In this document: piece by piece, positions 43,162-53,054 of the stretch | How the letters are laid out: each line of letters begins with the position of its first letter | Numbering within the stretch: the first letter of the stretch is position 1 | From: Bin55 sp963664665 | GTDB lineage: Bacteria > Pseudomonadota > Gammaproteobacteria > Pseudomonadales > Azotimanducaceae | Assembly (NCBI GenBank): GCA_963664665.2 | Contig: CAXXMH010000008.1 | Span: forward strand, 682,001-746,000 | Length of the DNA: 64,000 nt | Direction: 5' to 3' | The notes under the pieces: model-generated | Seen by the model: only the letters and a program-made list of their open reading frames with translations | Database searches by the model: none | Told to the model about the DNA's origin: nothing | Position numbers and translations under genes: made by a program

Positions 43162-43443
43162 TTAGGTCTCGTCTGCAGTGCTTTCGTGGTCAGTAACCAC
43201 CTCGCCGGTCTCGTACAGGTACCCGTCCACAGCGTCGGACAATTCGTTCGAGAGTTTCACGGCTGCCGGAAGACTCAGCGCAACCCTCTCAGTGATTGAA
43301 CCATCACCGTTTGCGTAGGCAAACTGCACGCAAACACCAGCGCCGTCGCAGTACTGAATCTCTAAGGTCGTGACCCTTAAAGGTACTTCGGGACCAGTAG
43401 CATCGCCGTGGAAGTTTGGAGGGGGAGGGAACTTAAATTTCAA
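43162..43443 (-). CDS. Small cytoplasmic protein, 93 residues, unknown
   Basis: A short frame starting MKFKFPPPPNFHGDATGPEV. It has no signal peptide or membrane segment. It contains two cysteines (QYCDGAGVCVQFAYANGD) and an acidic C-terminus. Unknown family. It is first in a probable minus-strand run with the 89-residue lipoprotein and the LVIVD lipoprotein, and divergent from the FG-GAP gene. Confidence 0.6.
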   Translation of the reverse strand: MKFKFPPPPNFHGDATGPEVPLRVTTLEIQYCDGAGVCVQFAYANGDGSITERVALSLPAAVKLSNELSDAVDGYLYETGEVVTDHESTADET

Positions 43444-43783
43444 TATTCGTCACGTAAGTAGAAGAACCATCCGATTCTACTGAGCGTTAAAAAAGAACCG
43501 GCGAATGTCACAATAGCGTGACATTTGAATTTTGACCGGGTAGGTTCGTGTACCACTCAGTACGCGTCGATTTGGTCTCGTGATAGACCTGAAGTGCTAT
43601 GCAAGTCCGAACAGACGCGTTCTGTAGTTCAGATTTAGCTAAGGACTCGAAATGCGGATTTCGTGATAACAGTGAAATGGGGAGACACACTTATATGGAC
43701 TCACCCTGTCTATGATGGTATGTACGAGCGCCTTCTAACTCGCTGAGGATCTTTGAGTTGGTTCGCGAAAAGGAATTGGGTCT
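43444..43783. other. Intergenic region between divergent genes
   Basis: About 340 bases holding the promoters of the leftward small genes and the rightward FG-GAP gene. It contains the perfect hairpin at 43504-43525. I see no conserved protein in it; a 60-codon minus frame (43508-43690) shows no support. Confidence 0.4.
43504..43525. repeat. 8-bp inverted repeat with 6-base loop
   Basis: AATGTCAC, loop AATAGC, then GTGACATT, an exact palindrome in a divergent intergenic region. It is too short and lacks a T tract for a clear terminator; an operator for a dimeric regulator fits better. Confidence 0.45.
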
Positions 43784-45367
43784 ATGCAATTAATGAGAAG
43801 AATGACCGTAGCAACGGTTTGGCTTGTGGCAATCGCCTTCGCGAACGCAGTGCTTCCATCCGACGGCGAACTGTTCGATATCTTCGAAATCAATACAGGC
43901 AGCGCCCAACATCAGATCGTCCTGTCAGGCGCTTTCACGGACCCCGATCACGTTGAACTTGCGATCATTAACAGTGAGGGTAACGCAAACCGAACTATGA
44001 CCGTATACCGATTGAAAGGGGACCAATGGCAATCTGTTCGAGAGTGGCCATTGGAGGGTGAAATTCTGTTTTTCGATCGGGTGAGCCTGAGTGATCGAGA
44101 TCACCTACTCACGTACCGTCCTGGAGGTTTCGGCCGGATCGACGTTGATACAGGCATTGAGGAGAGGCTGGTCGAGCTTATTGTTGATTTCAAGCAAGGT
44201 AACGAAGGCGATATTTCTCGACTTGAAGTCGTACGAGACTTGAATGACGACGGACGTGACGACCTTGTCATGCCAGACGCAGACGGATTCTGGATATCCA
44301 CGCAGCGATCTGACGGGTCCTTCACCGAAGCTAGAAAAGTAGGACCTCCGGAACCGCTCCTCGATGCGAAGGCATACGGGGATGAGCTAAGTTACGACGA
44401 AGTCGGTATCAACGCCCAAACACTTCCTTGGTACTTAAGTCGCGTACATCAGCTTGACCATGACCTAGATGGTCGTCTCGATCTCGCGTTCTGGAACGAT
44501 ACCAGCTTTGAGGTATACCATCAGGATGATTCGGGGCGATTCGTTGACAACCCCGAATCTTTTCCATCCGATGTTCCATTCGATTTTGATGGATCCTATG
44601 CGCTTGCCTTCCAGTTTAGCGACAAGAGTGTCGCCACCTTGCTTCTCGGATTAGGCGGTCGTTTCGAGTACACAATCTTGCAGGGATTTCCTGACCTGAA
44701 TCGGGACGGCGTTGCAGATCTCGTGACACTGACGTTTTCGGGGCGCAGAGTCTTCAGCTTGCGAGGTCGATATGACGTACATTTCGGGAACTCCACTCCG
44801 AGTGGAATCACATTCTCATCGGAATCTGACACGTCTGCCTGGACGCCAGGACCCGCCGGCGGCAGTGCGTGGGGCTATGCGTCGCAACGGTATGTCGATA
44901 TCGACGGGGACGGCATGAAGGACTTGATCATGGCGGCCGTCAACACAGGTCTCGGCGGTATGACGCGGGCGATGGTCGGTAATTCCATTTCGATGGAGGT
45001 TGCGGCGTACCAGTTAGAAAACGGTGCTTATAGCCAACGACCAGCAATAAAGAGGAAGATTCGAACGCCATTTGCCCCGTTTGACGAGCGAGGTGTGCTT
45101 TTTCCAACTGTTCTTGCCGGCGACGTGAACGGGGACGAGCGGGTGGATTTGCTAGCGGTCGAACGTTGGGATGAACTATCGGTTTATCTTGGCGAGAACA
45201 GTCCCGAACTGTTGTCGAAAGACCGGATTGGGGTGGCTGTCGAAGCGCCTACCGACGAGCGTTTCGTCAAAGTCCGCGACTTGGATGGGAACCGTAAGGA
45301 CGATGTTGTGATTCACCATCCGTCCACGACCGAGTCGAATCGGGTTGTCGTCCTCCTGGCGAGATGA
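43784..45367 (+). CDS. Exported FG-GAP/VCBS repeat protein
   Basis: A 527-residue exported protein. The signal peptide is at 7-24 (TVATVWLVAIAFANAVLP). Then come FG-GAP/VCBS-type repeats with calcium-loop-like turns: LNDDGRDDLVMPDADGFW, LDHDLDGRLDLAFWND, LNRDGVADLVTLTFSG, IDGDGMKDLIMAAVN, VNGDERVDLLAVERW and LDGNRKDDVVIHH. This is a beta-propeller of the integrin-alpha type, usually extracellular. The start is an ATG with no strong ribosome-binding site. It is followed 32 bases later by the membrane-protein gene, probably the same transcript. The ligand is unknown. Confidence 0.85.
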   Translation: MQLMRRMTVATVWLVAIAFANAVLPSDGELFDIFEINTGSAQHQIVLSGAFTDPDHVELAIINSEGNANRTMTVYRLKGDQWQSVREWPLEGEILFFDRVSLSDRDHLLTYRPGGFGRIDVDTGIEERLVELIVDFKQGNEGDISRLEVVRDLNDDGRDDLVMPDADGFWISTQRSDGSFTEARKVGPPEPLLDAKAYGDELSYDEVGINAQTLPWYLSRVHQLDHDLDGRLDLAFWNDTSFEVYHQDDSGRFVDNPESFPSDVPFDFDGSYALAFQFSDKSVATLLLGLGGRFEYTILQGFPDLNRDGVADLVTLTFSGRRVFSLRGRYDVHFGNSTPSGITFSSESDTSAWTPGPAGGSAWGYASQRYVDIDGDGMKDLIMAAVNTGLGGMTRAMVGNSISMEVAAYQLENGAYSQRPAIKRKIRTPFAPFDERGVLFPTVLAGDVNGDERVDLLAVERWDELSVYLGENSPELLSKDRIGVAVEAPTDERFVKVRDLDGNRKDDVVIHHPSTTESNRVVVLLAR

Positions 45368-45399
45368 AGAACTAGATTCGCCTTGTCGAGTTTTAGACC

Positions 45400-46074
45400 A
45401 TGAAGGTCTGGTGGATCGCGTCTGCTTTCGTCCTAGTCATTACGGGTGCGACGCTTGCTCTTCGGTTCTGGACTATCGGCGATGTTAACTTCGCCCACAC
45501 GTTACTCGCTGTTTTTCTAGCAGTAAACGTCTTGGCTTGCTACTGGGAGATTTGTCTGCTTCTGCGCATCGACTCGATTGAGGCTAAGCGACAACGGTGG
45601 GACTCGTTGCGATCGAGTTCCGGGACAGTTCCGGCGATCGAGTTTTTAACCACATCTGTGCCTTTGAGACGGATCGCTTCGCCTGCCGTGTGGTCCGAGC
45701 TGTGGGGCGTTTATTCGCTTTACGATGCGTCCTATACCGACAGAAAAACCTTTGGCTTTAACGGCGATATCGCAAACGGTGTCGTAACGCCGATTCTCTC
45801 GTTGCTACTTCTTGGGACGATCACGATTCCATTTGTCCCTGCACGAGTCGCAGGCATTCTCGGAATCCTGCTTTTCTGGCAGTGGATTTACGTGACCTCG
45901 GTTTACATCGTGAGTTTCTTCCTGGCAGGTCGTCATCGATTGATCTCGAGGAAAGAAATACTGCTGTATATCTGGGTCCCTAATCTGTTTTGGATTCTCT
46001 GTCCGCTGTTTGGTTTCTATGTATCGGTTCGATTGATTTTGGAAGGCAGCTACCTAGCTTTAGGGTTGAATTGA
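45400..46074 (+). CDS. Multi-pass membrane protein, unknown
   Basis: A 224-residue integral membrane protein with about five to six hydrophobic segments (for example WWIASAFVLVITGATLALRF, VTPILSLLLLGTITIPFVPA, GILLFWQWIYVTSVYIVSFF). It follows the FG-GAP gene closely. The family is not known to me; the block NLFWILCPLFGFYVSVRLIL and the overall pattern recall EXPERA/emopamil-type folds but I cannot support that. No catalytic motif is visible. The IS1182-like element begins 149 bases after its stop and does not break it. Confidence 0.65.
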   Translation: MKVWWIASAFVLVITGATLALRFWTIGDVNFAHTLLAVFLAVNVLACYWEICLLLRIDSIEAKRQRWDSLRSSSGTVPAIEFLTTSVPLRRIASPAVWSELWGVYSLYDASYTDRKTFGFNGDIANGVVTPILSLLLLGTITIPFVPARVAGILGILLFWQWIYVTSVYIVSFFLAGRHRLISRKEILLYIWVPNLFWILCPLFGFYVSVRLILEGSYLALGLN

Positions 46075-46218
46075 GCGATTAAATCGATCGCATGAATCTT
46101 GCGCTAGGACTCACGGACGCCGACTCAGTCGCATTCGGTTTTCACTCATCGTGAGAAATACCGCCACGATTTAGTGAGGATAGTTAATTGGGCATCTCGG
46201 AACCACAACAAACTAACT

Positions 46219-46222
46219 TAAT
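46219..46222. repeat. Target duplication TAAT, left copy, IS1182-like element
   Basis: TAAT immediately precedes the left inverted end and is repeated directly after the right end (47874-47877). Four bases can match by chance, but the position at both boundaries makes a duplication likely. Confidence 0.65.
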
Positions 46223-47873
46223 GAGGCTGTTGATTTTCGACTCGGTTTTGCGGCGTTTTTCGCTCGCGATCGCATTTAATCGGCCCGATCGGTGTCGGTG
46301 CGCCGGTCAAGCCGGATTCGACCGAAATTAAACGCTCAAAGTCACCGAAACCAGCCATATTGCATCCACTTTGAGGTGGTTTTCGCGTTTCTCCGCATTC
46401 AGAATAGACTTTCCCTACCTAAACTGTACAAGCGTTTGACGTTCCACGCCAGACACGCCAGCTGCCACTCGGTTTGAACGCCGGCGAGACCGCGCATCTT
46501 CGGATACCGAAATCCCATCGCGTCCTTGATGCAGCCGAACGTCGTTTCGACCGTGCTCTTGCGCTTGCGATACAGGGCCTGGCCGACCACGTCCTGCATC
46601 CGTGCCACCATGGTCTCGACCGCTTGCGAACAAGACCCTTTCGGTGGTTGTGCCCGCCCGTTTTTGCCGGTGGCGATATAGGCCTTGACGCCGCCTTTCT
46701 CGCACGCCCGAACATTGTCGTCGCTGTAGTAACCCGCGTCCGCCAACAGGTTCATGCGACCGTCTTCGTCATCCGCGGCGGCAGCCGCCACGTCTGGCTC
46801 GACGGTGGGCAACGCTTCGAGCGCATCCAGCGTCGGCACGATCTGACCGTGGTCGGTCGGCGCGTCGGTCACGCCCGACGTCACGATGAGCTGCGTGTCC
46901 ACGTCGACGCCCGCTTGCGCGTTGTACGCCGGCATGATCCCGTCACGGGTCTTCATCAGCTGCGAATCGGGGTCGGTCAAGTGTTCTCGCGCCGCCTGCT
47001 TGGGCGCATCCCCTGGCGGCTTCGGCGGCGCACCCCGGGGCTTCGCGCCATGGGCTTTTTCATGCGCGTCGCGGGCCGCCTGCAGCTTGTCGTAAGCGGC
47101 TTGTTCGGCCGCCAGCGCAGCGGCGTCCGCCGCATCCAGTTTTGCCGCCATCGCCTCGTAGCGCTTGACGTCCACCAGCAGCCGCGTCAAGACGTCATCG
47201 TCAACGGCGGCACCGACCGCATGAACGTTGGCATCCGCGCCTTCAGCGTCATGGCGGTCCGCCTGTTCGGACAAGCGCGCAATCACCTTTTGACAGACCT
47301 CGATGCGTTTCCGCGCCAGCTTCGCCGTCAACGATTTCTCCCGCGCCGCATACGCCTTCAGCTTCGTCCCGTCAACCGCAATCGCGGACAACTGCACCAC
47401 GCCGCCTTCGATCAGCACCTGCAAGAATTCCGCCGCCGCCGCTTCAAACGCCGCACGATGCGCACGGCGAAAGTTCGCCAGCGTCGTGTGGTCCGGATGC
47501 TGACCCCCGGCGATGTACATGAAATCCAGCCGGTCATGGGTCGCTTGCTCCAGCTTGCGCGAACTGTTCACGCCGGTCATGTAACCGTACAGCCACAGCG
47601 CCAGCAGCACGGCCGGCGGGTACCCCTTGCGCCCCGCATCCACATGGTACGTCGCCTCTAACGCTGACAAGTCCAACCGCGCCGCCACCCGTACGTACAG
47701 TCGCGCGACGTGATCGTCCGGCAGCAGTTCTTCCAGCGACGGCGGAAACAGCACAGGCTCAGCGCGATTGACATCTCCAATCATGGCGGGGGGTACCGTT
47801 GACTAATCGAAAGCTAAATGTTAGCTTAAATCGCCTTGAATGCCAACCCAAAAGCGACATTTTCAACAGCCTC
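46223..47873 (-). mobile_element. Complete IS1182-like insertion sequence, 1651 bp
   Basis: Bounded by inverted ends whose first 11 bases, GAGGCTGTTGA, are exact on both sides (left on plus, right on minus) and continue imperfectly. A 4-bp direct repeat TAAT flanks it (46219-46222 and 47874-47877). It carries one transposase gene on the minus strand (46399-47784), intact. It lies between two genes without breaking either. Family assignment is from transposase motifs. Confidence 0.85.
46399..47784 (-). CDS. IS1182-family-like transposase
   Basis: A 461-residue DDE transposase. The N-terminus (LPDDHVARLYVRVAARLDLSALEATY) is the IS1182/IS5-type DUF772 region. The catalytic core has the first Asp in AIAVDGTKLKAYAA (about 137), the second in LLADAGYYSDDN (about 350) and the Glu in STVETTFGCIKDAMGFRYPKMRGL (about 420). 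A helical insertion rich in Ala/Lys (200-260) separates the first Asp from the rest. The frame is intact. It moves the element by cut and paste or related chemistry. Confidence 0.88.
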   Translation of the reverse strand: MIGDVNRAEPVLFPPSLEELLPDDHVARLYVRVAARLDLSALEATYHVDAGRKGYPPAVLLALWLYGYMTGVNSSRKLEQATHDRLDFMYIAGGQHPDHTTLANFRRAHRAAFEAAAAEFLQVLIEGGVVQLSAIAVDGTKLKAYAAREKSLTAKLARKRIEVCQKVIARLSEQADRHDAEGADANVHAVGAAVDDDVLTRLLVDVKRYEAMAAKLDAADAAALAAEQAAYDKLQAARDAHEKAHGAKPRGAPPKPPGDAPKQAAREHLTDPDSQLMKTRDGIMPAYNAQAGVDVDTQLIVTSGVTDAPTDHGQIVPTLDALEALPTVEPDVAAAAADDEDGRMNLLADAGYYSDDNVRACEKGGVKAYIATGKNGRAQPPKGSCSQAVETMVARMQDVVGQALYRKRKSTVETTFGCIKDAMGFRYPKMRGLAGVQTEWQLACLAWNVKRLYSLGRESLF

Positions 47874-47877
47874 TAAT
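47874..47877. repeat. Target duplication TAAT, right copy, IS1182-like element
   Basis: Second TAAT directly outside the right inverted end of the IS1182-like element. Confidence 0.65.
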
Positions 47878-47951
47878 ATCTATATAAATCAATGGGATAT
47901 TGACAATGGAACGGTGGCACGACTGTTGTATTGATGTAGGTATGTGGTGCA

Positions 47952-50900
47952 ATGTCGCGAGTAATGCAATTCTTCACAGCGCTTAAGTCCAACCTCGCCG
48001 TTGTTTGGACGGTTGCGCAGATCGAAGTGCATATCGATTTACGTCTGCTACGGACGTGGATTTTCGTTGCCTTCGCTCTATTAGTCGGCGTAACGAACAC
48101 GATCGAGCAGGTCGGCGTCTATGCGCAACTGTCTGCCGTCAGTTCTGGGACTTTCATGCATTCGCCGCTGTTGGCGCCAATGACGATCTTTCCCGACTTT
48201 CAAGTCATCATCACCTTCGGGCTCATCTTCTTCGCGATTGAACTCGTTGCGCGCGATCGCCAAGCACGAATCGATGAGGTTATCGCTGCGCTGCCTATCA
48301 GTAACAGCCAACTCGTGTTCGGGCGTGCCTCAGGACTGTCTGTGCTGCTTTTCCTGTTGTTCGCCGCGTTTCTCTGTTTGTACGTTCTGGTCGGCTTCGT
48401 GTGCGAACTCGTGCTACCCAATCTCGGTTTTCGGTCACCGGAGATGTTCAGCATATTGGCGACGCTCGTGATGGACGTGCTGCCTTACATGTACTTTTGG
48501 ACGGCAACGGTGATGTTCCTCACTGTTCTCGTGCGTTTTCGTGTGATTGCGATCGTGGTCGCGATCGTGCTGATGCTGTTGATGTACTGGCTGCAAAACA
48601 ATTCGCCAATGTACCTGATAAATACGCTTGGTACGTACACCCTCAATACTCAACTCCCGTCCGAAGTCGCGCCGACTTTCGCGAGCAGCGGACTTCTCAT
48701 CCATCGTATTGCGCTCGTGCTGCTTGCGACCGCATTTTTGCTGTGGACGGCATCCTTACTCCCACGTCTTGATACGGTCCGCACGCGTATGCCCGTCGTG
48801 TATGCCGCATCCGTTACGTTGTTCGCGGTCATCGGTTTCAGCGTCGTGTACTCTCAAACCAGCGCTCAGTTGGATGAACGAGACGGTTGGCGAGCGCTAC
48901 ACGCTCAATACCAAGACGTAGTACAGGTGGACTTCCAACACCTCTCTGGCCAAGTGGTGCTCGAACCTGGCTCAGATGTCGAAATTGACTTGACGCTCGA
49001 ATTCGAACCAGTTCAAGCGATGGCCCGAGGCGACACGCTGGTGTTTTCACTCAATCCTGCCTACGAAATCGAAGCGATTTCGCTCGGCGATGAGGTCCCC
49101 GCCTATTCGTTCGAAGGTGGTCTTCTCGAAGTCAACGTGCCGAGATCGCTCACAGAAGGCGAGCAACTGAGCTTGGCTATTCGAGCGCGTGGATCGCCGA
49201 ACGTTGGCTTCGCTTATCTCGATTCAGCGTTAGATCCGCTCACCAGCGGCGCCGTCAGTGCATACGGACTCTTGCTCCTCGGCTCAAAACCCGCGATAAA
49301 CCACGCGGACTATGTCGCACTTACACCCGCGATTGCGTGGTACCCGATGGCTGGGTCTCACGTCAATCGAGAAGCCTCGAGCGTGCGACCACGAGATTTC
49401 TTTAGCGTGAATCTTGACGTCCTCGTTCCAAGTGAGTGGCATGTTGGTGGACCAGTCAAACCAACCGTCGAAGCACTTGCGGAGACGCGCTTGCACACCT
49501 TCGCGCCACAGATTCCGATTCATGAAGTAGGTCTGTTCGCGTCTGTATTTGAACGAAGGGAAAAGACGATTGCAGGGATTGACTTTGAATTGTTGGTGTC
49601 GCCCGACCACACCAGAAACTTGGACTTATTCGAACCAATTCTCGACGAGATCGAGACCGATGTTGCGGAACAGATTCAGTTCGCCCGTGAACGAGGTTTT
49701 GAGTATCCATTCGATACGTACACGATCGTAGAAACCCCCACCTACCTTAGAACCTTCGGCGGTGGTTGGCAGATGCCTTCGACACAGTCGCTGCCAGGCG
49801 TGTATTTGTTGCGAGAAGGCACGTTTCTAGCCGCAGAATTTCAATCGATTGTGACGAATCTGCACCAAGACACCCGTTCGTCTGAGATTGAGAAACATGA
49901 ACGATTACTTGAATACCTGAGACGATATTTCGGGAACGATGTGCTGGGCGGCAATGTCTCGGATGCCTTCATTGACAACTTGGCGGGATTTCAAGTAGCG
50001 CCCTCAGGTCCTGGTGCGGAAAGACTCGGTTTCTTGATCGATTACTTGACGAATAACGTGATCTCTGAGTCATTAGGCTTCTACTCAGTTCAGAACTTGA
50101 AATCAGTCGGAACCTTGGCAACTGCACGTTTGGGTGCATGGGATATTGAAGTAAACCGCCGGGACGCTTCCTTGAATCAGATTTACTTCAATCAATACAT
50201 CAATCGTCCGGAAGTGTGGGAGTTCATGCTTGACGCGTCGAGTCATGAAGAACTGGCACCACTTGATCCGCGATACCGACTCCACGCAGGCTATCTCTAT
50301 AGCAAGACGATGGGTGATCTACTGATCGATTGGTTTGGCCCACAGAAAATCGCTTCCTTGTTAGCGACCTTGGCTACGCGGTCTCACGGCAAGACGTTCA
50401 CCTATGACGAATTCAATGAGGTCGCGTCGGAACTCGAGATGCCATTGCGCGAACGACTTGGGGATTGGCTACTCGATATTCGTCCGGCTGGATTTGTAGC
50501 CAGCACGTATACGACAGATCGACTGCCAGACCGAAGCGATGGATTTCCGGTTTACGAACACACGCTGCACGTGCAGAATCGAGAACCACGCGCGGGGATG
50601 TTGAGCGTTCGGTACGAGTTATCTAGCGAGGTCCACGCAGGAGAACATGTGCCCCGATCGACGCAACCCGTTCGACTCAATGGCGACAGCTCGGTTCAGA
50701 TCTCCATTCAAACTCAATCACCGATTGAAGCGATGCAAATCCACCCTTACTTCAGCTTGAATCGCATGGATTTCTCGGTCGATTTCGCAGGTGGTCCCGA
50801 TATTCCAACGGTATCTCGTGTCCCAGCTCCTTTGGTTCAGCCTTCGGAATGGCAGTGGGAGTTCAGTGACACGATTTACGTAGACGATCTAGATCCAGGA

Positions 50901-51473
50901 TTTTCCGTTGACTCACGAGAAACGAATGATGATCCTCGATTCACCGTTCGAATGATCACGCTGAATCAGACCGATCCCGAATTGGTGAGTACGGACGGAG
51001 GACTCGAAGTTTATGGTGGGTATGGCACCGACAATGAGTCAGGATGGACACGTCAGGGCGTAAGTGCAGCATTTGGTGCGTACCGGCAAACGCTTGTACG
51101 AGCGGAACACGAATCAACACCTTTACGAGCACACTTCAAAGCCGAATTGCCGCACAAAGGCTCATGGAATTTGCACTACCATCTACCCGAAGTCGGCGAG
51201 CGAAACAATAACGTATTCGAGACCCGCGGACAGTATGGCTTGGATTTCGGTGAGGGGAATACCTGGGGCGATTTTGACATTTCCGTCACGCAATCTGGAA
51301 ACGTTCAAACTGTCGAATTTCGAGGTAGAGAAATGTCGGCTGGTTGGAACCGAGTTGGAAGTTTAGAGTTGGATGGCGGTGAAGTAATCGTTAGCGTTTC
51401 AACACAAACCTCAAGTGGAACAGTTGTCGCCGATGCGATCTATTGGGAACGAGCTTTTGTGTCGGATCCCTAA
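47952..51473 (+). CDS. ABC-2 permease fused to M1-aminopeptidase-like domain, degenerate
   Basis: An 1173-residue protein with about seven membrane segments in residues 35-300 (VFVAFALLVGV, IITFGLIFFAIEL, LSVLLFLLFAAFLCLYVLVG, VTLFAVIGFSVVYS and others), an ABC-2 permease layout. A large extracytoplasmic region follows, with the EFEPV ... GLLEVNVPRSLTEGEQLSLAIRARG segment and the FERREKTIAGIDFELLVSPDH, YPFDTYTIVETPTYLRTFGGGWQMP and REGTFLAAEF blocks of the M1 fusion family. I find no HExxH zinc motif, so peptidase activity is doubtful. No ABC ATPase gene is adjacent, unlike usual operons. The C-terminus (VISVSTQTSSGTVVADAIYWERAF) is a jelly-roll-like end. The gene starts 78 bases after the IS1182-like element. 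Confidence 0.75.
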   Translation: MSRVMQFFTALKSNLAVVWTVAQIEVHIDLRLLRTWIFVAFALLVGVTNTIEQVGVYAQLSAVSSGTFMHSPLLAPMTIFPDFQVIITFGLIFFAIELVARDRQARIDEVIAALPISNSQLVFGRASGLSVLLFLLFAAFLCLYVLVGFVCELVLPNLGFRSPEMFSILATLVMDVLPYMYFWTATVMFLTVLVRFRVIAIVVAIVLMLLMYWLQNNSPMYLINTLGTYTLNTQLPSEVAPTFASSGLLIHRIALVLLATAFLLWTASLLPRLDTVRTRMPVVYAASVTLFAVIGFSVVYSQTSAQLDERDGWRALHAQYQDVVQVDFQHLSGQVVLEPGSDVEIDLTLEFEPVQAMARGDTLVFSLNPAYEIEAISLGDEVPAYSFEGGLLEVNVPRSLTEGEQLSLAIRARGSPNVGFAYLDSALDPLTSGAVSAYGLLLLGSKPAINHADYVALTPAIAWYPMAGSHVNREASSVRPRDFFSVNLDVLVPSEWHVGGPVKPTVEALAETRLHTFAPQIPIHEVGLFASVFERREKTIAGIDFELLVSPDHTRNLDLFEPILDEIETDVAEQIQFARERGFEYPFDTYTIVETPTYLRTFGGGWQMPSTQSLPGVYLLREGTFLAAEFQSIVTNLHQDTRSSEIEKHERLLEYLRRYFGNDVLGGNVSDAFIDNLAGFQVAPSGPGAERLGFLIDYLTNNVISESLGFYSVQNLKSVGTLATARLGAWDIEVNRRDASLNQIYFNQYINRPEVWEFMLDASSHEELAPLDPRYRLHAGYLYSKTMGDLLIDWFGPQKIASLLATLATRSHGKTFTYDEFNEVASELEMPLRERLGDWLLDIRPAGFVASTYTTDRLPDRSDGFPVYEHTLHVQNREPRAGMLSVRYELSSEVHAGEHVPRSTQPVRLNGDSSVQISIQTQSPIEAMQIHPYFSLNRMDFSVDFAGGPDIPTVSRVPAPLVQPSEWQWEFSDTIYVDDLDPGFSVDSRETNDDPRFTVRMITLNQTDPELVSTDGGLEVYGGYGTDNESGWTRQGVSAAFGAYRQTLVRAEHESTPLRAHFKAELPHKGSWNLHYHLPEVGERNNNVFETRGQYGLDFGEGNTWGDFDISVTQSGNVQTVEFRGREMSAGWNRVGSLELDGGEVIVSVSTQTSSGTVVADAIYWERAFVSDP

Positions 51474-51935
51474 ATTGCGCAACGTGCGTAGAAGACTAAA
51501 CTGCTCAATCCATACATATCTACTAAAGTGCACTGATTAAAACTCTCGCGCACGGAATCCGCTCGCTCGACGTACCTAAGACACATAGACTTGATTTACT
51601 TGATTATTAGATTACAAAGTAATTCAAGGAGCGTGTCAACGACCTGGACCTTTGGTCCCTCGATGTTCCTATATTGTTCGTGGGTTGCTGAGTCTGTTTA
51701 ATCTCGTCATCCAATGTCTTGGATGCAGTTTTCCACCGATGAGAAATCGCGGTGCCATTCGTTATCCAATTCTCGGCGATGCCGTAGTTAAGCTGCGATG
51801 CATTGGGTCGATCCGTACGGAGTTTACTACCTAACAAAATATGTAACAAAAGGAAACATGGAGTATTCAAGTTCAGTTTAAAGCTAGATAGAATGTTTGT
51901 GTATTAATTAATGACGACTAGCAAGGAGTGTTCTT
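51474..51935. other. Intergenic AT-rich region, no supported gene
   Basis: About 460 bases. Frames at 51607-51870 (minus) and 51652-51834 (plus) lack any protein traits. The right part should hold the promoter for the Sel1-like gene; a weak TAGAAT is near 51890, with TTCAAG 17 bases before it. Confidence 0.4.
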
Positions 51936-52835
51936 ATGCTGCGTCAAATCCAAATTACTTCAATCATTATTGTTGCGTTCGGGTTCGCCTTTTCCTCACT
52001 CGCATACGACACAAAACGCCCACTCGATTCGACTTCCGTCACGTCGGTTACGAGCGAAAAAGAGCTGGAGATTCAGGCATTGGCCACCATCGCCAAAAAT
52101 GACCGCCAGGCAAGAAAGTGGCATCGAGCCATAGAACGCTACCGAGATGTGATGGCGCGGGTTGAGGCTAAGCACGCAGCTGGCGTGCCTTCAGAGCGAA
52201 TCAGCATTCCGTACACCGAAATCGCTGGCATGATGAAAGTGCTGAGGACACAATCTGGCCCAAGCAGACGCTTCGTACGCGAACTTACGCGTCGAAACAT
52301 AGATTTAGAAGCCTATCTTGAGTCAGGTGTGATGCCGGAAGAGTTCACGCATTACATGGAGGAGGTCGTAGTCGTTGGTAACGTGTTCGACCATATCCCT
52401 ATGGATCCAGTGCATTTCTCAGTTGATGATGTCAAGAAAGTGCGAGTACAGAAGCACAATGCGCATGAACTGTACGAGGAAGGTTACTACGATGAAGCGT
52501 ATCCCATTCTGTTGAACTTGGCGAAGCGAGGATTCAAGGACTCCCAGTCTCGGCTCGCGTATATATTGTTCAGTGGCACCGAAAACGTAGAGAAGAGCAA
52601 TTTACGTGCTTTGGGGTGGCTTGGTGCAGCCGCTCACGGACAAACAGATCCCATGTTTCGCAAGCTGTTCAGACGCTATATGGCACAGATTCCCGAAGAC
52701 GTGAGACCGACGGTAGATTTGGTTGTGGACGGATATCGATCGGCGTACGCTAGATCGGACCACATGGACTGCACAACAAATCACGCTGCACACACGGGAA
52801 TCGTGAGACGCGCAATCTGCCGAATCGACTTCTAA
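51936..52835 (+). CDS. Exported Sel1/TPR-like repeat protein
   Basis: A 299-residue protein with an N-terminal signal peptide or anchor (ITSIIIVAFGFAFSSLAYD) and a good ribosome-binding site (AAGGAG near 51922). The middle is helical and charged, and the last 130 residues contain Sel1-like turns: HELYEEGYYDEAYPILLNLAKRGFKDSQSRLAYILFSG and RALGWLGAAAHGQTDPMFRKL. Such proteins act as periplasmic scaffolds. It ends with several cysteines (TNHAAHTGIVRRAICRIDF). Partners are unknown. It is convergent with the small lipoprotein gene. Confidence 0.75.
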   Translation: MLRQIQITSIIIVAFGFAFSSLAYDTKRPLDSTSVTSVTSEKELEIQALATIAKNDRQARKWHRAIERYRDVMARVEAKHAAGVPSERISIPYTEIAGMMKVLRTQSGPSRRFVRELTRRNIDLEAYLESGVMPEEFTHYMEEVVVVGNVFDHIPMDPVHFSVDDVKKVRVQKHNAHELYEEGYYDEAYPILLNLAKRGFKDSQSRLAYILFSGTENVEKSNLRALGWLGAAAHGQTDPMFRKLFRRYMAQIPEDVRPTVDLVVDGYRSAYARSDHMDCTTNHAAHTGIVRRAICRIDF

Positions 52836-53016
52836 ATCTGCTGAGTTCGAGTTTTTAGATTCGGACAGTTTGCGCGAGACTAGGTTTTCGTACGCGACTT
52901 ATCGCGACGTGCCTCACGCGGATAGTTAGCCCCCTGTTTGATTTGCCGTGAGAACACGACAACATTCGGGTTCGTTACGAACATGAATGTAGCGGGGAGC
53001 TGACAAATTGAGACGC

Positions 53017-53042
53017 GGCGTGCACGAAGAGTGGTGCACGCC
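53017..53042. terminator. Hairpin between convergent genes
   Basis: GGCGTGCAC, an 8-base loop (GAAGAGTG), then GTGCACGCC, an exact 9-bp stem, with outer TGACAAA/TTTGTCA partly extending it. It lies between the Sel1-like gene and the small lipoprotein, which face each other, and could serve both strands. The T tract is short. Confidence 0.6.
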
Positions 53043-53054
53043 ACAGCTATTTTG

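Noticed and set aside
46075..46222. Remnant of an ABC ATPase upstream of the IS1182-like element
   Set aside because: The 148 bases contain no Walker or signature-like coding; no trace of an ATPase is visible.
46474..47661. 395-codon plus-strand frame inside the IS1182-like element
   Set aside because: Arg/His-rich shadow of the transposase on the opposite strand; not a passenger gene.
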